64,000 nucleotides of DNA from Tigriopus japonicus (taxonomy: Eukaryota; Arthropoda; Copepoda; Harpacticoida; Harpacticidae): positions 780,364 to 844,363 of the forward strand of contig CM021314.1 in NCBI GenBank assembly GCA_010645155.1. The letters are read 5' to 3'. The number at the start of each line of letters is the position of its first letter. The first letter of the stretch is position 1. The position numbers and the translations under genes are program-made. Under the pieces are notes generated by a model. That model was given only the letters and a program-made list of their open reading frames with translations, had not been told where the DNA came from and ran no database searches. Shown in pieces: positions 12,987 to 24,713 of this stretch.

Positions 12987-13285
12987 GATGTGTTTCGAAC
13001 TGGGAGTGCTGCCATTTTTGACTCGGAAGTTTATCGCTGTTAAAAAGGGCAGGTTGCATTGAACTCTTTGAAAAGACCTCAACAGGGACCAATTTGGCAA
13101 CACTCGAACTAGTTTGATTTCGAGTTCCATCGATGGTTGTAAAAATGGATTTCGAGTTGGCAGTGCTGCCATATTTTATGGCAGATTAGGTCTTTTGCCT
13201 GGTGAAAAGTTTTGTTGTGCTCAGCTTTTTGACCCTAAAAATCAAAATGGCAAAACTCTGCCAAAAATCCAACTCGAAACACATC
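12987..13285 (-). mobile_element. MITE with GTGTTTCGA-type ends, copy B
   Basis: This is the inverted counterpart of 6979-7275. The ends read GATGTGTTTCGAACTGGGAG and, on the right, TCCAACTCGAAACACATC, giving a terminal inverted repeat of about 12 bp (GATGTGTTTCGA). Internal blocks run in the opposite order and strand to copy A with scattered substitutions and small indels. Confidence 0.6.
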
Positions 13286-16200
13286 AGTAATGGATACAGA
13301 CAAAAGCAACTATTGTTACAAGTTGCAGAGAGTAAAACGATGATTGCACAAGAAGGTTTGACGCTGGAAATTATTTTTTGGCATCAAAATAATGTTGAGG
13401 ACCAAAAACCAATGTCAATGAACCTTTCCCTGATGGAGGGGTCAACAATCTCTCTTCGAACCAACAAACGAGTTCCGTCTGGAGACACTTCGATCGGAAG
13501 CTAAATCTTGATCTACTTGAGTATCTCTCCGTCAGTAGCCGGCAATAAGTCAATTACGGCATTTGTTTTGGCAACTACTAATCTTAATTATCCCTCAAAT
13601 TGGATCAGATCGATGGAAGACGAGATTGATGGCTTTTTGTCGACCTGGTATTTTGAGCAAGTTGCGAAACTCTGGTCCCAAAGCCCAAGAGAGGTCCTTT
13701 CACGTCGGAATTTTCCTCTTACAGCCAAAATTAGTTAAAGGTTGACTGTAATGAGTTTTTTTGTGATTGCTCTCCTGTGATTCTGTGCAGGCGAGATGCT
13801 AATGATACTAATGAAGATTGAAACTAAGACTCAGGACATTTCCTCAAGACATTAACTGCAACAATCATTATTAAATCAGGTTCCCCATGTAAGCTGCACC
13901 GAAAAGATGTCATAAAGCTATGGACGATCCTCGTGAAGCACACACAGTGTGAAATTTATTCCAACTGACCACCTGAGTAAAATATTGCTTCAATCTTGAA
14001 GGCAAGGCGCAATAATATTATTTGTCTTCCGGATTCGAAGTCTTACAGTTATGAAACATGACAATGCAACCTTCTATGCAATTGCAAGAGGATTTTTGGG
14101 GTACGTTTGTTCCGTGAATAGACCGATGCTTCCTTTGTTCCAAGAATGCGTATCATTGCCAAGACTCTAGATCTACTCATGTACCATGTGTATGAGAAAA
14201 TACATTTTTAGGCAATGCATTTGTTTCTCCCTTGGTCAGCTCTTTGTAACATGATCCAGGACAAATTTCGGACACCCAAGAAAGCCGATTCTTTTCAGGT
14301 CGAACATAGATCACGCTTGGAAAAGTCGAGAAAATCACTCTAAAAGAAAAGAGATCTGGATAAATCAATCGGATCTCGGATAAAACTAGGCGAAATTCCT
14401 GTCGTAGCTAAATTTATGGGCATGCACTTGATTATTAGTTTTCGGATGTTTGGGTGTTCCTCTTATTTTTAACACGATGCGAGAATATCCAGACACTCGT
14501 AGTCGTTATCAATGTGAAAAGACTTCCTCGTCAGTTGTTCAATGTCGCAAACAAAATCGTGTTCACGGCACAATGAGTCTGAAAGAAAATTCCCTGAAAG
14601 AAAAATTGGAAGTGTTCATCCCATTCGGTGTCGAGAACGAACAACGGGGGCCAAAAATGTGGAGAATTATACACATTTGAAAACGTTGATGGATTTGATC
14701 AAACATTATTTTGGAAGCCATTGATTGATGACGAGGTGAAATGCTTTTGCATACTTGTTATGTATCTCTAAAATCAAAATCTGAAAATGTTCGAGGTGTA
14801 AGTGTTGAAATGACCTCAAATTTCAAAGATCAAATTTGTCGACAGATCGGCATTGAAAAATCTCTATCAATTGTCAATGATGTGAGCAGAAAGGCAATTT
14901 GAACTATTAAAGGCTTTCTCTGTATATGTACTACATGGAAATGCAAAACAAATCAAAATTTAATTGGCAATTTTTAATGGAACTGCAGAAAGCTAAATGT
15001 TGGCACGTTTTTTCCGAAATTGATACGAGACACTTTCTTTTTGCAAATCAAACGTGCAAAACAAATTCTGAACCTCCTTGACTCTCGGTTTCAATCTTTG
15101 GCCGACACTTATGTATAAGTTATCGTTTAGGGGCATGCGAATAATTTCGCAAACTACCGCTGTCGCTTAAAGACTCGCTTGTTCAACTGCATTTGGGTCC
15201 TCGCATTGTTTATCAATTATAATTGAAATGGGAGCACTTATTAACTAACTTACTTTGAATTAATTCCTTGCTCTTCACTCTATCCTTGGCCTCTTCATTT
15301 CAACTTCTGGAGCGAAGATGTCTGGAACACGCCTAAATGTCTGTCTGGGAAACCCCTTTTCACCGAGTGCAATTATGCTCTTGGCACTTTGCTTTTCTCA
15401 AAGAATATAGGGACATCAGATGGATGGGAAGTTTGCCCATTCTCAATGACTTGGGTTTCCGGGTTTCATCTGATTGGAAAAGAGTACGATTTTGCTCTAA
15501 GGCTAAGAAAATTCCCCTTTATTTATTGATCAGCTCGCATCCAGTGGCTTTCGGAGTCGAAAGACCATGAATGCAAAGCCAATGCGACAAAGCATGTCCT
15601 CGTAAAAATACCATCTTTGAGCTAAGTCTTTCAATGAGACGTGCACAAAGGTTGCTCAAGTGAGGTTTTTAAATCATACCGCTAACGATAACAAAGGGCT
15701 TTTCGCTGTGCTGAACTGCCTGCCTGGCCGAAATTGGCAAATCCGCGTCATATCTATTTTAGCGTCTACTCGATTTGAGGAAAGGATTGATTTTTATCAT
15801 TTACAAATACCTTGGATGGAATTGGGTAAATAATACGCAAAATGAATTTTAAGGGTGTTTTGAACAAAAAAAACTGAACTAATTAATTAATTAAAAGATG
15901 CGCGTTTGCTCAGAGTATTCCAACTAATTATAACAATATTTCAAAATGTTTTCCATTAACAGAAATGAACCAGTTTTTAAAGTTTCTCTCTGGTAATGGA
16001 TGCTATTATGTAACTCATTTTCTAGTTAATAAATGGACCATATTATCAACCAGGTGCACATATTATCAATCAGGTGCAAGCAGAGACATTTAAACATAAA
16101 ATTTAGATAATTTCCAGGGACCTAGAATCATTGAATGGGCACTTCAATAAAAAACTTAGATTAGCCAAACTCGGATCAGCATAGCTAATGGCCCTGTTTT

Positions 16201-16324
16201 ACCACTGGCGGTGTGATTTAAAACGCTCATTTGAGCAACATTTGTGCATATCTCATAATCAAGTCTTTGCACTGAGTTATGTTATCTTCCAAATTCATTA
16301 AAACCCTTTCGATCTTCCTTGCAG
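13286..16324. other. no supported gene; presumed 5' flank or intron of the amine receptor
   Basis: No conserved coding segment seen. Short open frames at 13202-13504, 13508-13738 and 15337-15570 have no recognisable domain. Since the first identified receptor exon begins in frame in the middle of TM1 after an acceptor, the sequence immediately before it is intron. No exon encoding a signal or extracellular N-terminus with the beginning of TM1 could be picked out here. Confidence 0.5.
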
Positions 16325-16472
16325 ATCGGAAACTTTCTAATCATTCTGTCGGTATTGTACACGCCAAAGTTGCGGACCGTGACCAATTGTTTCATCCTCT
16401 CGTTGGGCGTGGCAGATTTCCTTGTGGGTGTGACAGTTCTTCCACCTGCTATCCTCATCACTCACTTTGACG
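16325..16472 (+). CDS. amine receptor exon: end of TM1 to TM2
   Basis: Preceded by CTTGCAG and followed by GTAAGA. It begins in phase 0 at IGNFLII and ends after the first base of a Gly codon (HFDG), phase 1. It encodes the first intracellular loop (PKLRTVTNCF) and TM2 with the conserved Asp in ADFLVG. Confidence 0.85.
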
Positions 16473-19400
16473 GTAAGAATATTCATCAAAAAGAGATGAA
16501 AAAGTATTCCATATGTTGAAAGAGATGCATTATCATCTGAAGGAAATTACTTTCATAAATGTTAAAGAATTATCTTAATCAAATAAATTCCCCTAAAACC
16601 TGAATCAACAAACAATTGATACCCAATATTGACAATTGGAGAGTAAAACCCAGAGTCTTTTGTTGGTAACTGTTGGAGCAAGAAATTTTACGGATTAAAT
16701 AACAATATTATTGAGTTTGTCATAAATGTACATTTGATTCAACTGAAACCACAATTTTAAACTTACCATTGTGTCATGCATTAACAGAGAGAATGGGGAT
16801 GCAGGAGATTTCTCTCAGAGGTTCACAGATCAAATGATTGGAATAGATGACCAAACTACTTGAACCCTAACTATTTGAAAGCAAAGTGCGTACGTATTGT
16901 ATTTTTATAGTCTTTGAAGTGGCCCGTCACATTGTACTTGTCCTCTTGAAAAGTGGTAAAAGCTTAGTTTGTCGCTTCTCCATGGTGGGGCCTAGGTCAT
17001 TTTCAACCGCAAAGTTCACCACCATCACCACCCTTTTAGGGTCCTCGACCTGGCATTGTAACTCGTTCGATCTGGTTTGGCTTCTAGGCGTATGGGTTCT
17101 GGGTTGGATTCTCTGCGACGTGTGGATCTCATTGGATATCCTTCTGTGCACGGCCTCTATCTTATCCCTGTGCGCCATCTCCATTGATCGCTTCCTGGCT
17201 ATCTCGCGGCCCATTTCTTATTCCAAAATGAGACGTTCCAAAACCCTGGCGGTGAAGATCATCTCGGGCGTTTGGCTTCTCTCGCTTCTCATTACATGTC
17301 CGCCGATTCTCGGATGGTAATTGCAACTTTAGCCACTATTCAGAGTACCCGTTGGGGCCTCAACGCACATACATAGTAGGATGTGGACTAGACACATTCC
17401 TAATTAGTTGCCTTTCGTGTGGTTGTTTCCAGGTCTGATTCTGGTCGCCACGGCCTCGATGAAAGCGAATGTCGCTACAATGAGAACGCTGGCTATGTGA
17501 TCTACTCCTCGATTGGGTCGTTCTATGCACCCATGCTAGTCATTCTGTACACGTATGCTCGAATCATTCACGTGGTTCGCACCAGGAATCAAGAGTTTAA
17601 AGAGGTAAACGAATGGGTCTTGGAGGCAAATAAATGAGGCCCGATTGAGTGAGACACGTACAATCGGACCGACCAGACATGAGACCCCCAACTTCATTTG
17701 TTCCAGTCCATGTACGGTGACGCCATGCCAATGAGATGCAAATCCGAGGTATCGAGCTCACAAATGGCTGACTTTGAAAGCACCCGCGACATCTTGCCGG
17801 CATCGCCTCGAGTCAGTGCTAAAAATCAGTGTTTTGGCTTAAGTAAAGTCAAAAGTGGTGCCAACGTCAAACCTTGTCATATCCCTTCTCAACCGATCAA
17901 AGTAAGTTACAGAGACCCAATCCTTACTTGGTACACCCAGGGCATCTTTATAATCGAGAGGGGACTGATGATGACCTAAGGAAAACACGAATTTGCTCTT
18001 TACCTTTCAGCGGCCATTTCGAAGGTCTATTTTGACGGACAAAGAGTCTTTGGACGACGACGACGACGACCCGGGTGGTCGTCTTTTTAATACCTCTTTA
18101 CCGACGTCTTTAGGGGTAAATTGGTACTTTGTGGATCTTTCACCACATGTGAGCTGTCATCCCCATCCGGCGGTTCTTCCCTGTCCCACGTGTGGAGGTC
18201 CAGCCTCCAACAACGGCTCCATTATTCATTTGTCATTCGTCGAAGAGGCTGCCAAGAGCAACCACACAAGCACTCAAGGTGGCCAGAATTGGTCAAGGAT
18301 CAAACGCTCGTCTCCCGAGCCAACTAATGGGCTGTCGTCCCATGACCCAAATGGAAATGGTAGTAGTCTCAGTGGCAGTCCCCCTCTGGCGGCCTCTCAC
18401 TCCAAGATCCGACACAAAGCCTCCAATGTCTCCCAAAATGGCCTCATGACGGCCTCTTCCCATCGTCACATTCACATTCGCGAGGCTCGAACGGCCAAGC
18501 GTTTGGCCATTGTGGTGGGCTTCTTCATCATGTGCTGGCTCCCATTCTTCGTCCTCTACGTCATGGCGCCTTTCTTGAGCAATGAAACCTTTCCAGCGAC
18601 GATGTACGAGTTCTGCACATGGCTGGGTAAGTAGCACGTGATGATGGGTAGTGTTCAAATGTCAAAAATAAGTAGCTAGGATCTGGTTCAAATTCAAGGG
18701 TCTGCGTGCATGAGGTAGATTGCCCTCCTCAGAACAAAAATCCCCCCGTTCAGAACCAGTTCGCTGGTAAATAAGAACCCTCCCAAAAAGGGGCTTCTGA
18801 GTAGACACGATCATCAAAGGATTCCATTCCTTCATTGCTTCAAAGTCATCAAAGTAGCTTCCCGTTTCTTTGGCCAGTTTGTGTCTTTGGCAGGCCCAAT
18901 TGGCTAACATACGGCGTCCAAGACCCCATGAACTAACCCGGATGTGAGGTTGGTTTTTGGATGGGAACAATGGCAAGATAACCAGTGGCCCATCCTTTGA
19001 ATGGTTTTGACAAGAATGAGATGAATACGAAAAGAGAAACAGAGCTGATTGTTAATCACACCCGCTTCGGTGGGTGTGTCAAAGTATATTGGTATTTTGG
19101 AAACTAACGACGGGAGATGAAGGGAGTTGATTGGAATTTGTTAGAGCTTGATAAAGTGTCATAGCTCGTAAGCGACCGTAAAATGAATGTGAAATGAATT
19201 ACTGAATAGGAAAAAAGTTGAAGAGAGTGCATGCAAGGAAAGCTGTTCTTGGGAAATGGAACATCAAGAAAACTTAACGACGTTGAAGCCCAAATGTCTG
19301 GAATTTAGTTCGAATCGCCCTTCTCAATTGCGTGAAAGGGAATTGTTTTCTTGCAAATATGTTGTGGAAATGGTTAAGACCAAAATAACATTTTTTGCAC

Positions 19401-20128
19401 TTGCAAATTTATGAAGTAAAAGTCAAAACGGCAATTGCTATACCTCAAAGCCTCGTCGATTGTTCAGGAAAACGGCCTGCTTATCGAAACATGCAAAGAT
19501 TGTGTGCAGCATTGCATTCGGCCTTTGCGTGTGTAGTAAACTTGCATCGTTTTGTGCTGAGTAATTAAATCCAATGTCCTCCTTGCAAACCATGATGAAT
19601 AATCTTGCGTTGTTTATTTGCGATGAATATCAAACATCCATTTTGGTCACAAAAATTATAAAGAATATGAAATTGGTGGAGATGCTCACCACCAATAATT
19701 CCATCTCCTCAACAACTCTACCTAATGATGCAGGAACACGAGTTGGTTGGTAACTGGTAATTACAAAACCAGGAAGGTTTGGTCATTAGAAGATTCATGC
19801 TCTACAGTACATCTCCATTTACGTGGAACATTAGACGTACATAATATGTTCATAAATACGTACAACATAAGACGTGTCGCAGACATGCTCTTCAACGATT
19901 TTACGTACTATGCTCTGCAGGTAGCAACTACCAAAAGCGACAGTCCTAGTGTTCCCTTTTTCAATTTCCCGTTCCATCTTTTGGGTTCCCTTTTCAGGAT
20001 GGGGAAACTCGGCGCTGAATCCGTTCTTATACGCAGCCTACAATCCCACGTTTCGCTCGGCCTTTTACAACTTGACGTTTGGAAAGGTCAAATCGTTGTG
20101 GCAGAGCATTTCCAAAAGAGGACCTTGA
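16325..20128 (+). CDS. class A biogenic-amine GPCR, alpha2-octopamine-receptor-like (5' end missing)
   Basis: Six exons: 16325-16472, 17088-17316, 17433-17604, 17707-17901, 18011-18626 and 19998-20128. The phases join exactly to give 496 codons plus a TGA stop. Visible landmarks are the TM1 GN motif, TM2 LSLGVADFLVG, TM3 CDVWISLDILLCTAS with the amine-binding Asp, DRF in place of DRY, TM4 ending in CPPILGW, ECL2 with ECRYNENAGY, TM5 YSSIGSFYAP with three serines in the catechol/phenol-contact positions, a third loop of ~235 residues, TM6 FFIMCWLPFF, and TM7 NPFLY, then a short tail. It is thus a plasma-membrane receptor for a monoamine. TM3-TM5 wording recalls arthropod alpha2-adrenergic-like octopamine receptors; that subtype is from memory of the family and less sure than the class. 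The start codon, the extracellular N-terminus and the beginning of TM1 lie upstream in unidentified exon(s). Confidence 0.88.
17088..17316 (+). CDS. amine receptor exon: TM3 to TM4
   Basis: Acceptor GGCTTCTAG, donor GTAATT. Starting here gives HFDG-VWVLGWILCDVW, the normal family spacing from TM2 to the TM3 cysteine. An alternative in-frame acceptor at 17039 would add 16 residues to the first extracellular loop. It contains the TM3 Asp, DRF, and TM4 up to ILGW; it ends in phase 2 inside the Trp codon. Confidence 0.85.
17433..17604 (+). CDS. amine receptor exon: ECL2 and TM5
   Basis: Acceptor TTTCCAG, donor GTAAAC. The first base completes the Trp of ILGW. It encodes the ECL2 cysteine in SECRYNENAG, the TM5 serines in YSSIGSFYAP, and the start of the third intracellular loop (YARIIHVVRTRNQEFKE). 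It ends in phase 0. Confidence 0.85.
17707..17901 (+). CDS. amine receptor exon: third intracellular loop, first part
   Basis: Acceptor TTGTTCCAG, donor GTAAGT, phase 0 at both ends, 65 codons. The sequence is hydrophilic and not conserved by eye. The exon could be skipped without a frameshift because both ends are in phase 0, so a shorter-loop isoform is possible. Confidence 0.75.
18011..18626 (+). CDS. amine receptor exon: rest of third loop, TM6, start of TM7
   Basis: Acceptor TACCTTTCAG, donor GTAAGT. The loop part contains an acidic run (ESLDDDDDDPG), a cysteine/His-containing stretch (CHPHPAVLPCPTC) and Ser/Asn-rich segments, ending in the basic EARTAKRLA at the base of TM6. FFIMCWLPFFVLY is TM6. 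It ends with TWLG split after the first base of Gly. Confidence 0.82.
19998..20128 (+). CDS. amine receptor last exon: TM7, short tail and stop
   Basis: Acceptor CCCTTTTCAG. The first two bases complete the Gly codon, then WGNSALNPFLYAAYNPTFR follows: TM7 with NPxxY and the start of helix 8. The tail after it is only ~22 residues and has no obvious palmitoylation cysteine. Stop TGA at 20126-20128. Confidence 0.85.
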
Positions 20129-20630
20129 GCGTATTATTGCTCTCTCTCTTCCATGAACAAAGGAGACGAGAACGAACCGTTTAATGCTCAACACCAACCA
20201 ACCACTACTTCGGTCGCCAATAATAACTCACAGTATTCCGTCAATTGTCAGATTGTATTATTCTTGTCAATAGAGAAATGATCTACATTGTATATGAATG
20301 TATCAACAGACAGATAGATAGATAGATGGATAGACAAACAGGCAGGCAGGCAGGCAAAGTGATTGCCTTGGTTCGTGCTCAATCCGTTATATAAGTCACT
20401 CAGGGTATGATGGATGATGGATGCCAATTATGTTCAGCGCTCACAAAGATTGCGTTGTTGATACTGTGATAATTGGGGGCACAGGAATCTGTTGTTGTTG
20501 TTGAGGAGAATGAGGAATCACTCCATTGATTTGATTGAGACCTGCAATACGAAAACGCCTATGATGGGACATGTATACCAAAAAAACATACGACTCGCAC
20601 CCGAAAAATGAAAACATAGTCGTGGAAAAT
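20129..20630 (+). other. receptor 3' flank with GATA and GGCA microsatellites
   Basis: Presumed 3' untranslated region and intergenic spacer. At about 20308-20358 a run of (GATA) units is followed by (CAGG/GGCA) units. No clear AATAAA close to the stop; nothing else recognisable. Confidence 0.45.
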
Positions 20631-21206
20631 CACGAGGGGTATCCAGACTAAATAAAGGTAGAGTGGGCTTGTCACTCGATAACAAGTGCGATTCTTGGAT
20701 TCTTGGATAACAATCGAAATGAAGACTTTTTATTATTGGTTATGAGAAGATGTTATCTCACATGTTTTGTTTATATGTTGGGCAACCTTATTGGAACTTA
20801 CGATTGAATGAGATAAGGTATGTTCTATATAGAAAAGAGCGTCAAAAGAGAGCAACAAGTCAAAAATCAAGCACCGTGTAAAGCTTCACACGTTTCACAT
20901 TAAAATCTGCTACTTTTTCCCCACAAAGATATCTTTACCAAGTATTGATATGGGTGGTTGAACAACGTCTTGATTTTACAAAATATTGGATTTCTCGCTC
21001 TTGGCTTCGATTTTTTCAAAACGTGCAGGGGTGGTCCAACATACCTTGTCAATTTGAATCATAAGTTTGAACAGGACTGCCTATCACCAAACTTGTGACA
21101 TTATGAGCATCTGTTCATAGGAAATATATCTTCAGTTTTTAAAGTTACAATTAAAGTTTACACTTGTTAACGAGTCAGTTTACCTTTGATCTGGATACCT
21201 CTCGTA
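20631..21206 (+). mobile_element. MITE of the TACG-x-GGGTATCC family, diverged long copy
   Basis: The left end is CACGAGGGGTATCCAGAC and the right end is ATCTGGATACCTCTCGTA, so the ends are inverted repeats. Internal AACGTGCAGGGGTG, ACATACCTTGTC and ATCATAAG blocks match the copy at 54754-55349 in the same order. At 576 bp it is about the same length as that copy. No transposase frame is visible. Confidence 0.55.
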
Positions 21207-24200
21207 CCAAACTTGGTCGAGAATCTTCGCTCTTTGAGATCGAAGCAAGTTTTTTGTGAGACATGCAAAAGAGTTGCTGAAAGTCTAAGTTCACTCGAGG
21301 AGAAGATGAAAAGGCTAAGAAAGGCGAAATGCGATCTGGATTGGGCTAACTTTGACTAGAAACAGGTTTATTCTAAAGAATCTCAGTCTCCCTTGTGGTT
21401 AGCGCAAAACGAAAAGCAATCGGCTTTATTGGATTTGGCATTTTTTCTTAAGGATTATTAATAAACCCAATGGTTATTGATTATAACCATCGTATTGTGT
21501 TGGTTTCGTATGGTTTTGAATGTTTGGTAAGTACGTATGCATCCTTTTGAATCCTGTTTAAGGTACAAATTTGACTTGGTCGATGTGATATTAAAACACG
21601 TAATTAATCACAAGAGAATCGTCAAATATCGAGGGTTCTCGAAAAGTGTCGACCTATTCACTTTTTTGAGTAGGTCGATCTGATGAAATTCGTATGTTAT
21701 AATAATGCGTACTTGACAATCGACATCCAAAATATGTGTATTTATCATCTCACTATATTTCATACAGCATGCCAATGAATTCAATGATGGCATCGCTGAC
21801 GGTCTGTCTAGAATAAACAGTCCGAGTAAACATACCCTTGGCTAGCACCGAACGCTCATTTATAAAAGTACGTAAAATGGCCAAGCTCCGGATCAAAGAG
21901 GGTACATGCATGCATTCAATATATACCCCCAGAGTACAAAACTTTTTTTTGACTGCCTTCAAAGATTTTAAAAAAATATTTTCTATTATAATTGTTTTGT
22001 AGCGAATTTTACCACCGCTTCATGGAATGGGATCCCGGATAAATCAATCATAAATTTTAATATATGGATCTAGAGCGCAAATGATATTAGGCCTACTAAC
22101 GAATGAATGTTTGCAGATTTGGACCACCATTGAGTAATGGGTTAATTGTGCTCATATTGATTGACCCATTGCTTGAAGGCAGACTGGTGCTGGCATTTTT
22201 TAAAATCTCCTCTGGTTTTTACTTTTTCCCTTAATATTTCCCAAACAGTATAATAATTTGTATCACCCCCAAGAAACCTCGTTGGACTTCATGATTCATG
22301 AGAGCTATTGTGGCCCCAATGGCCTTAAAGCCAAAAGTCCAAGAGAGGATAATCTTGAGATAAAGTGAATAAGCCTCTTACTTTTTTTTAGGGCACAAGA
22401 GAACAAAAATGACGCAACGATGCTTTATTTTCCATGAAGTCCTTCAGGACCAATTTATTAAAGGACTGTTCACTGTTACTAACTCATGAGGTCTCAAACA
22501 TAAGTTTACGTCCAATTTACAAAATAATCACAACTCTGTAAAGCATGCGTTCAATTTTGAGCAATAAGCATTTCAGTGGTTAAGCCTTGCTTTTTCCTTT
22601 TCTCTTCCGAGAAAATGGTGAAGGCAACGGAGAAACATGGATGTTGGGGATTCCCTGCTTTTCTTAGTCGTTAGTGACGACAGTGTGAAAATAAAGTTGT
22701 GACCCCTTCAAAATTTCCAACTTCATTTAGCCGCTTTTTCTGAGTAGTTGGCTTTCCAAAGCAAAGTGAACCAGTGGTCAAAATTGACCCTGTTTATACT
22801 GGTAATGATATCTGTTTTGGACTTTTGGTGTACATTGCCTAGTCTTGTAGACTATCAGTGAACGGAAAGTTACTTCTTTGCCGAGTTTTCCCTAATCACT
22901 CACATGTTTCTGAAACAAAGACAATTACGGCTTTAAGAAAGTCTTTTTTGAAGACTCGCGAGTCAAGAGTCACTTTGCTGATTCGGACTCGAGTCCTAGG
23001 AGGCTTTTGGTACAATAGCTAGTCTCAAAATAAGACTCGCAAGTTATTTTATATTGTTACTAATTGACTCTCAGGTTTTAAGATTATTTGGACACAAATT
23101 TTCCACCTTTTTGAGAAAACATTTGGACAGCAGTGTTTTGGAAAATATTCAGATCGAATGCTTGGTAATGCTATGTTTTGTTAGGTAAAAGCAATGCTTT
23201 TACCTATCATCTATTTTGCCGACTCTTCACCTGCTAAAAAATTTAAGCTGTGAGTGTTTTCCATTACTAGAACAAATATTTCAATGGACATCCTTATATT
23301 TGATTTCTTAAAACATTTCTTCAGATGTTTTAAATCTGCATTGTTTCTTTTTCTTCAAAAACGTATCAACACTGGTCTGAAGAGGCTAAGGCCGCTGCCT
23401 GGCCATGCTTAAAGATGCATCTTTAGCCATGGTGACCAGACCGCAAGTGTTCATTGTTTAAAAAAGTGAGTGTTAATATAGATTAATAATTTTATCATAG
23501 CAAGGATTCGCAATTCATGTCAACGATTTGAATCATTTAAAATTGATTGATTTGATCTTTTTTCTGAAGACTCCCTGAAAGTCATGAGTCCTGAAACAAG
23601 ATTTGAGTCTTTCCAGATTTTGCGAAAGTAAAATCGGATTCGATTTGAGTCCTTCCAGTCCTTCCAAAGGTTCGTTCACAGCCCTAGCCGGACAAAATAA
23701 AGTGGAATGACACATTCTTGTCAGTGCTCAAGATCTTGAAACTCTCATTATTGGTCAGGTGCGTCACTCTAGCATCCCCACAAACCTTACATGAAGTATT
23801 TCAGTGGTTAAAAAAGTCAAAAAAGTAACAACATTTCGTACAAGAATATGAACAGTGACTAAAACTTCTCTTAGAGCCGTTCAAAGTTCAAGAATTGGTC
23901 AAGCCAATGCAAGTGCAATGCAAGGGAATACACACACAGTCTGTGAATACATATCTAAAGCAAACGTGTTTAATGTTGACACCGCAACACCTTTCGTTTA
24001 TCATTTTCTGATCACTGATGAACTTTGTTTTGGATAGTCTCAAAGAAGGGGTGGTACATTGTCAAGGAGTCATGACTTTGTTGTCACATTGTAGTGGGTG
24101 CAATACACAGATGGGACCACCCAACTAGATTAAGGACAGGACCAAGATGTGCTACCACAATCGAGAAAAGGATGGTGGGTGGCTGCATAAGCAAGACAGC

Positions 24201-24366
24201 AGCCTTCAATTATAAAAGGCCGAAACCAAAACCCAGAGTAATCGGAAAGAATGCAAACGCAAGTCGAGCAAAGTATAGTACAATACGTGTGTGTGTGCAT
24301 TTACAATCTGGTTACTCGTACCTGGTCGCATGAGTATCGGATTAGCTTTGGGGGTTAATCTTTGCT
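21207..24366. other. spacer between receptor and TAB2; possible decayed Tc1-like element
   Basis: No supported coding exon. It contains the possible Tc1-like relic listed at 22679-24093 and a set of GACTC-containing repeats at about 22955-23060 and 23570-23690 whose right edge (CCCTAGCCGG after GTTCACAG) looks like a hAT-type end without a visible partner. The TAB2 stop codon is at the right border on the minus strand, so the last part is its 3' untranslated region. Confidence 0.4.
22679..24093. mobile_element. possible decayed Tc1-like element
   Basis: The left end ACAGTGTGAAAATAAAGTTG followed by TGACCCC and the right end, whose reverse complement is TACAATGTGACAACAAAGTC followed by ATGACTCC, resemble each other. 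Both resemble the clear Tc1-like ends at 42723 and 43478. The 1.4-kb spacing is right for a Tc1 element, but I cannot read a transposase inside, so the middle is either decayed or replaced. Confidence 0.3.
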
Positions 24367-24713
24367 CTAAGGTTCGATATGCGGAAGCGAAGGCGGTTCG
24401 GCCGTGGTGGAATCGGCCTTGGGCGATTCTGGCCCATCGCTCTTTTGAGGCTTTGAAGAGGATGACGAAGAAATCGAGGACAACGACGGCTTACTCGACT
24501 TAGTCGTCGTTTCGTGACAGAAGCATGGCTTCGAGGCTTGTCTAACGTAAGGTTTCCTACCTATGGCAATCCGGGGCATTTCGCATTCCTCGCAATGATC
24601 CAGGGCGGGGTGGTTCAAAAACGTGCATTCCGAGCAAGACCATTGGGGGCCCTCTGCATTGGCTCCATTGTCTGGGACATTTGCATTCGTATTAGAACCA
24701 GTCGAGGAGGGAG
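24367..24713 (-). CDS. Tab2: TAB2 exon 6: NZF finger, C-terminal extension, stop
   Basis: After a 1.77-kb intron, acceptor [23 protein letters not shown] leads into the NZF finger with four cysteines in C-x2-C-x10-C-x2-C spacing and then CEMPR. About 86 further residues follow, with a Cys/His pair (PCFCHE) and a poly-Ser tract (SSISSSSSS), up to the stop at 24367-24369. Confidence 0.9.

Noticed and set aside
17040..17087. Longer version of the receptor TM3 exon using the acceptor at 17038-17039
   Set aside because: In frame and possible, but it adds 16 residues to the first extracellular loop where the family has a fixed short spacing; the acceptor at 17086-17087 restores the usual length.
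19747..20184. 145-codon plus-strand frame over the last receptor exon
   Set aside because: Reads the TM7 exon in the wrong frame; the spliced frame gives NPFLY and a proper stop.
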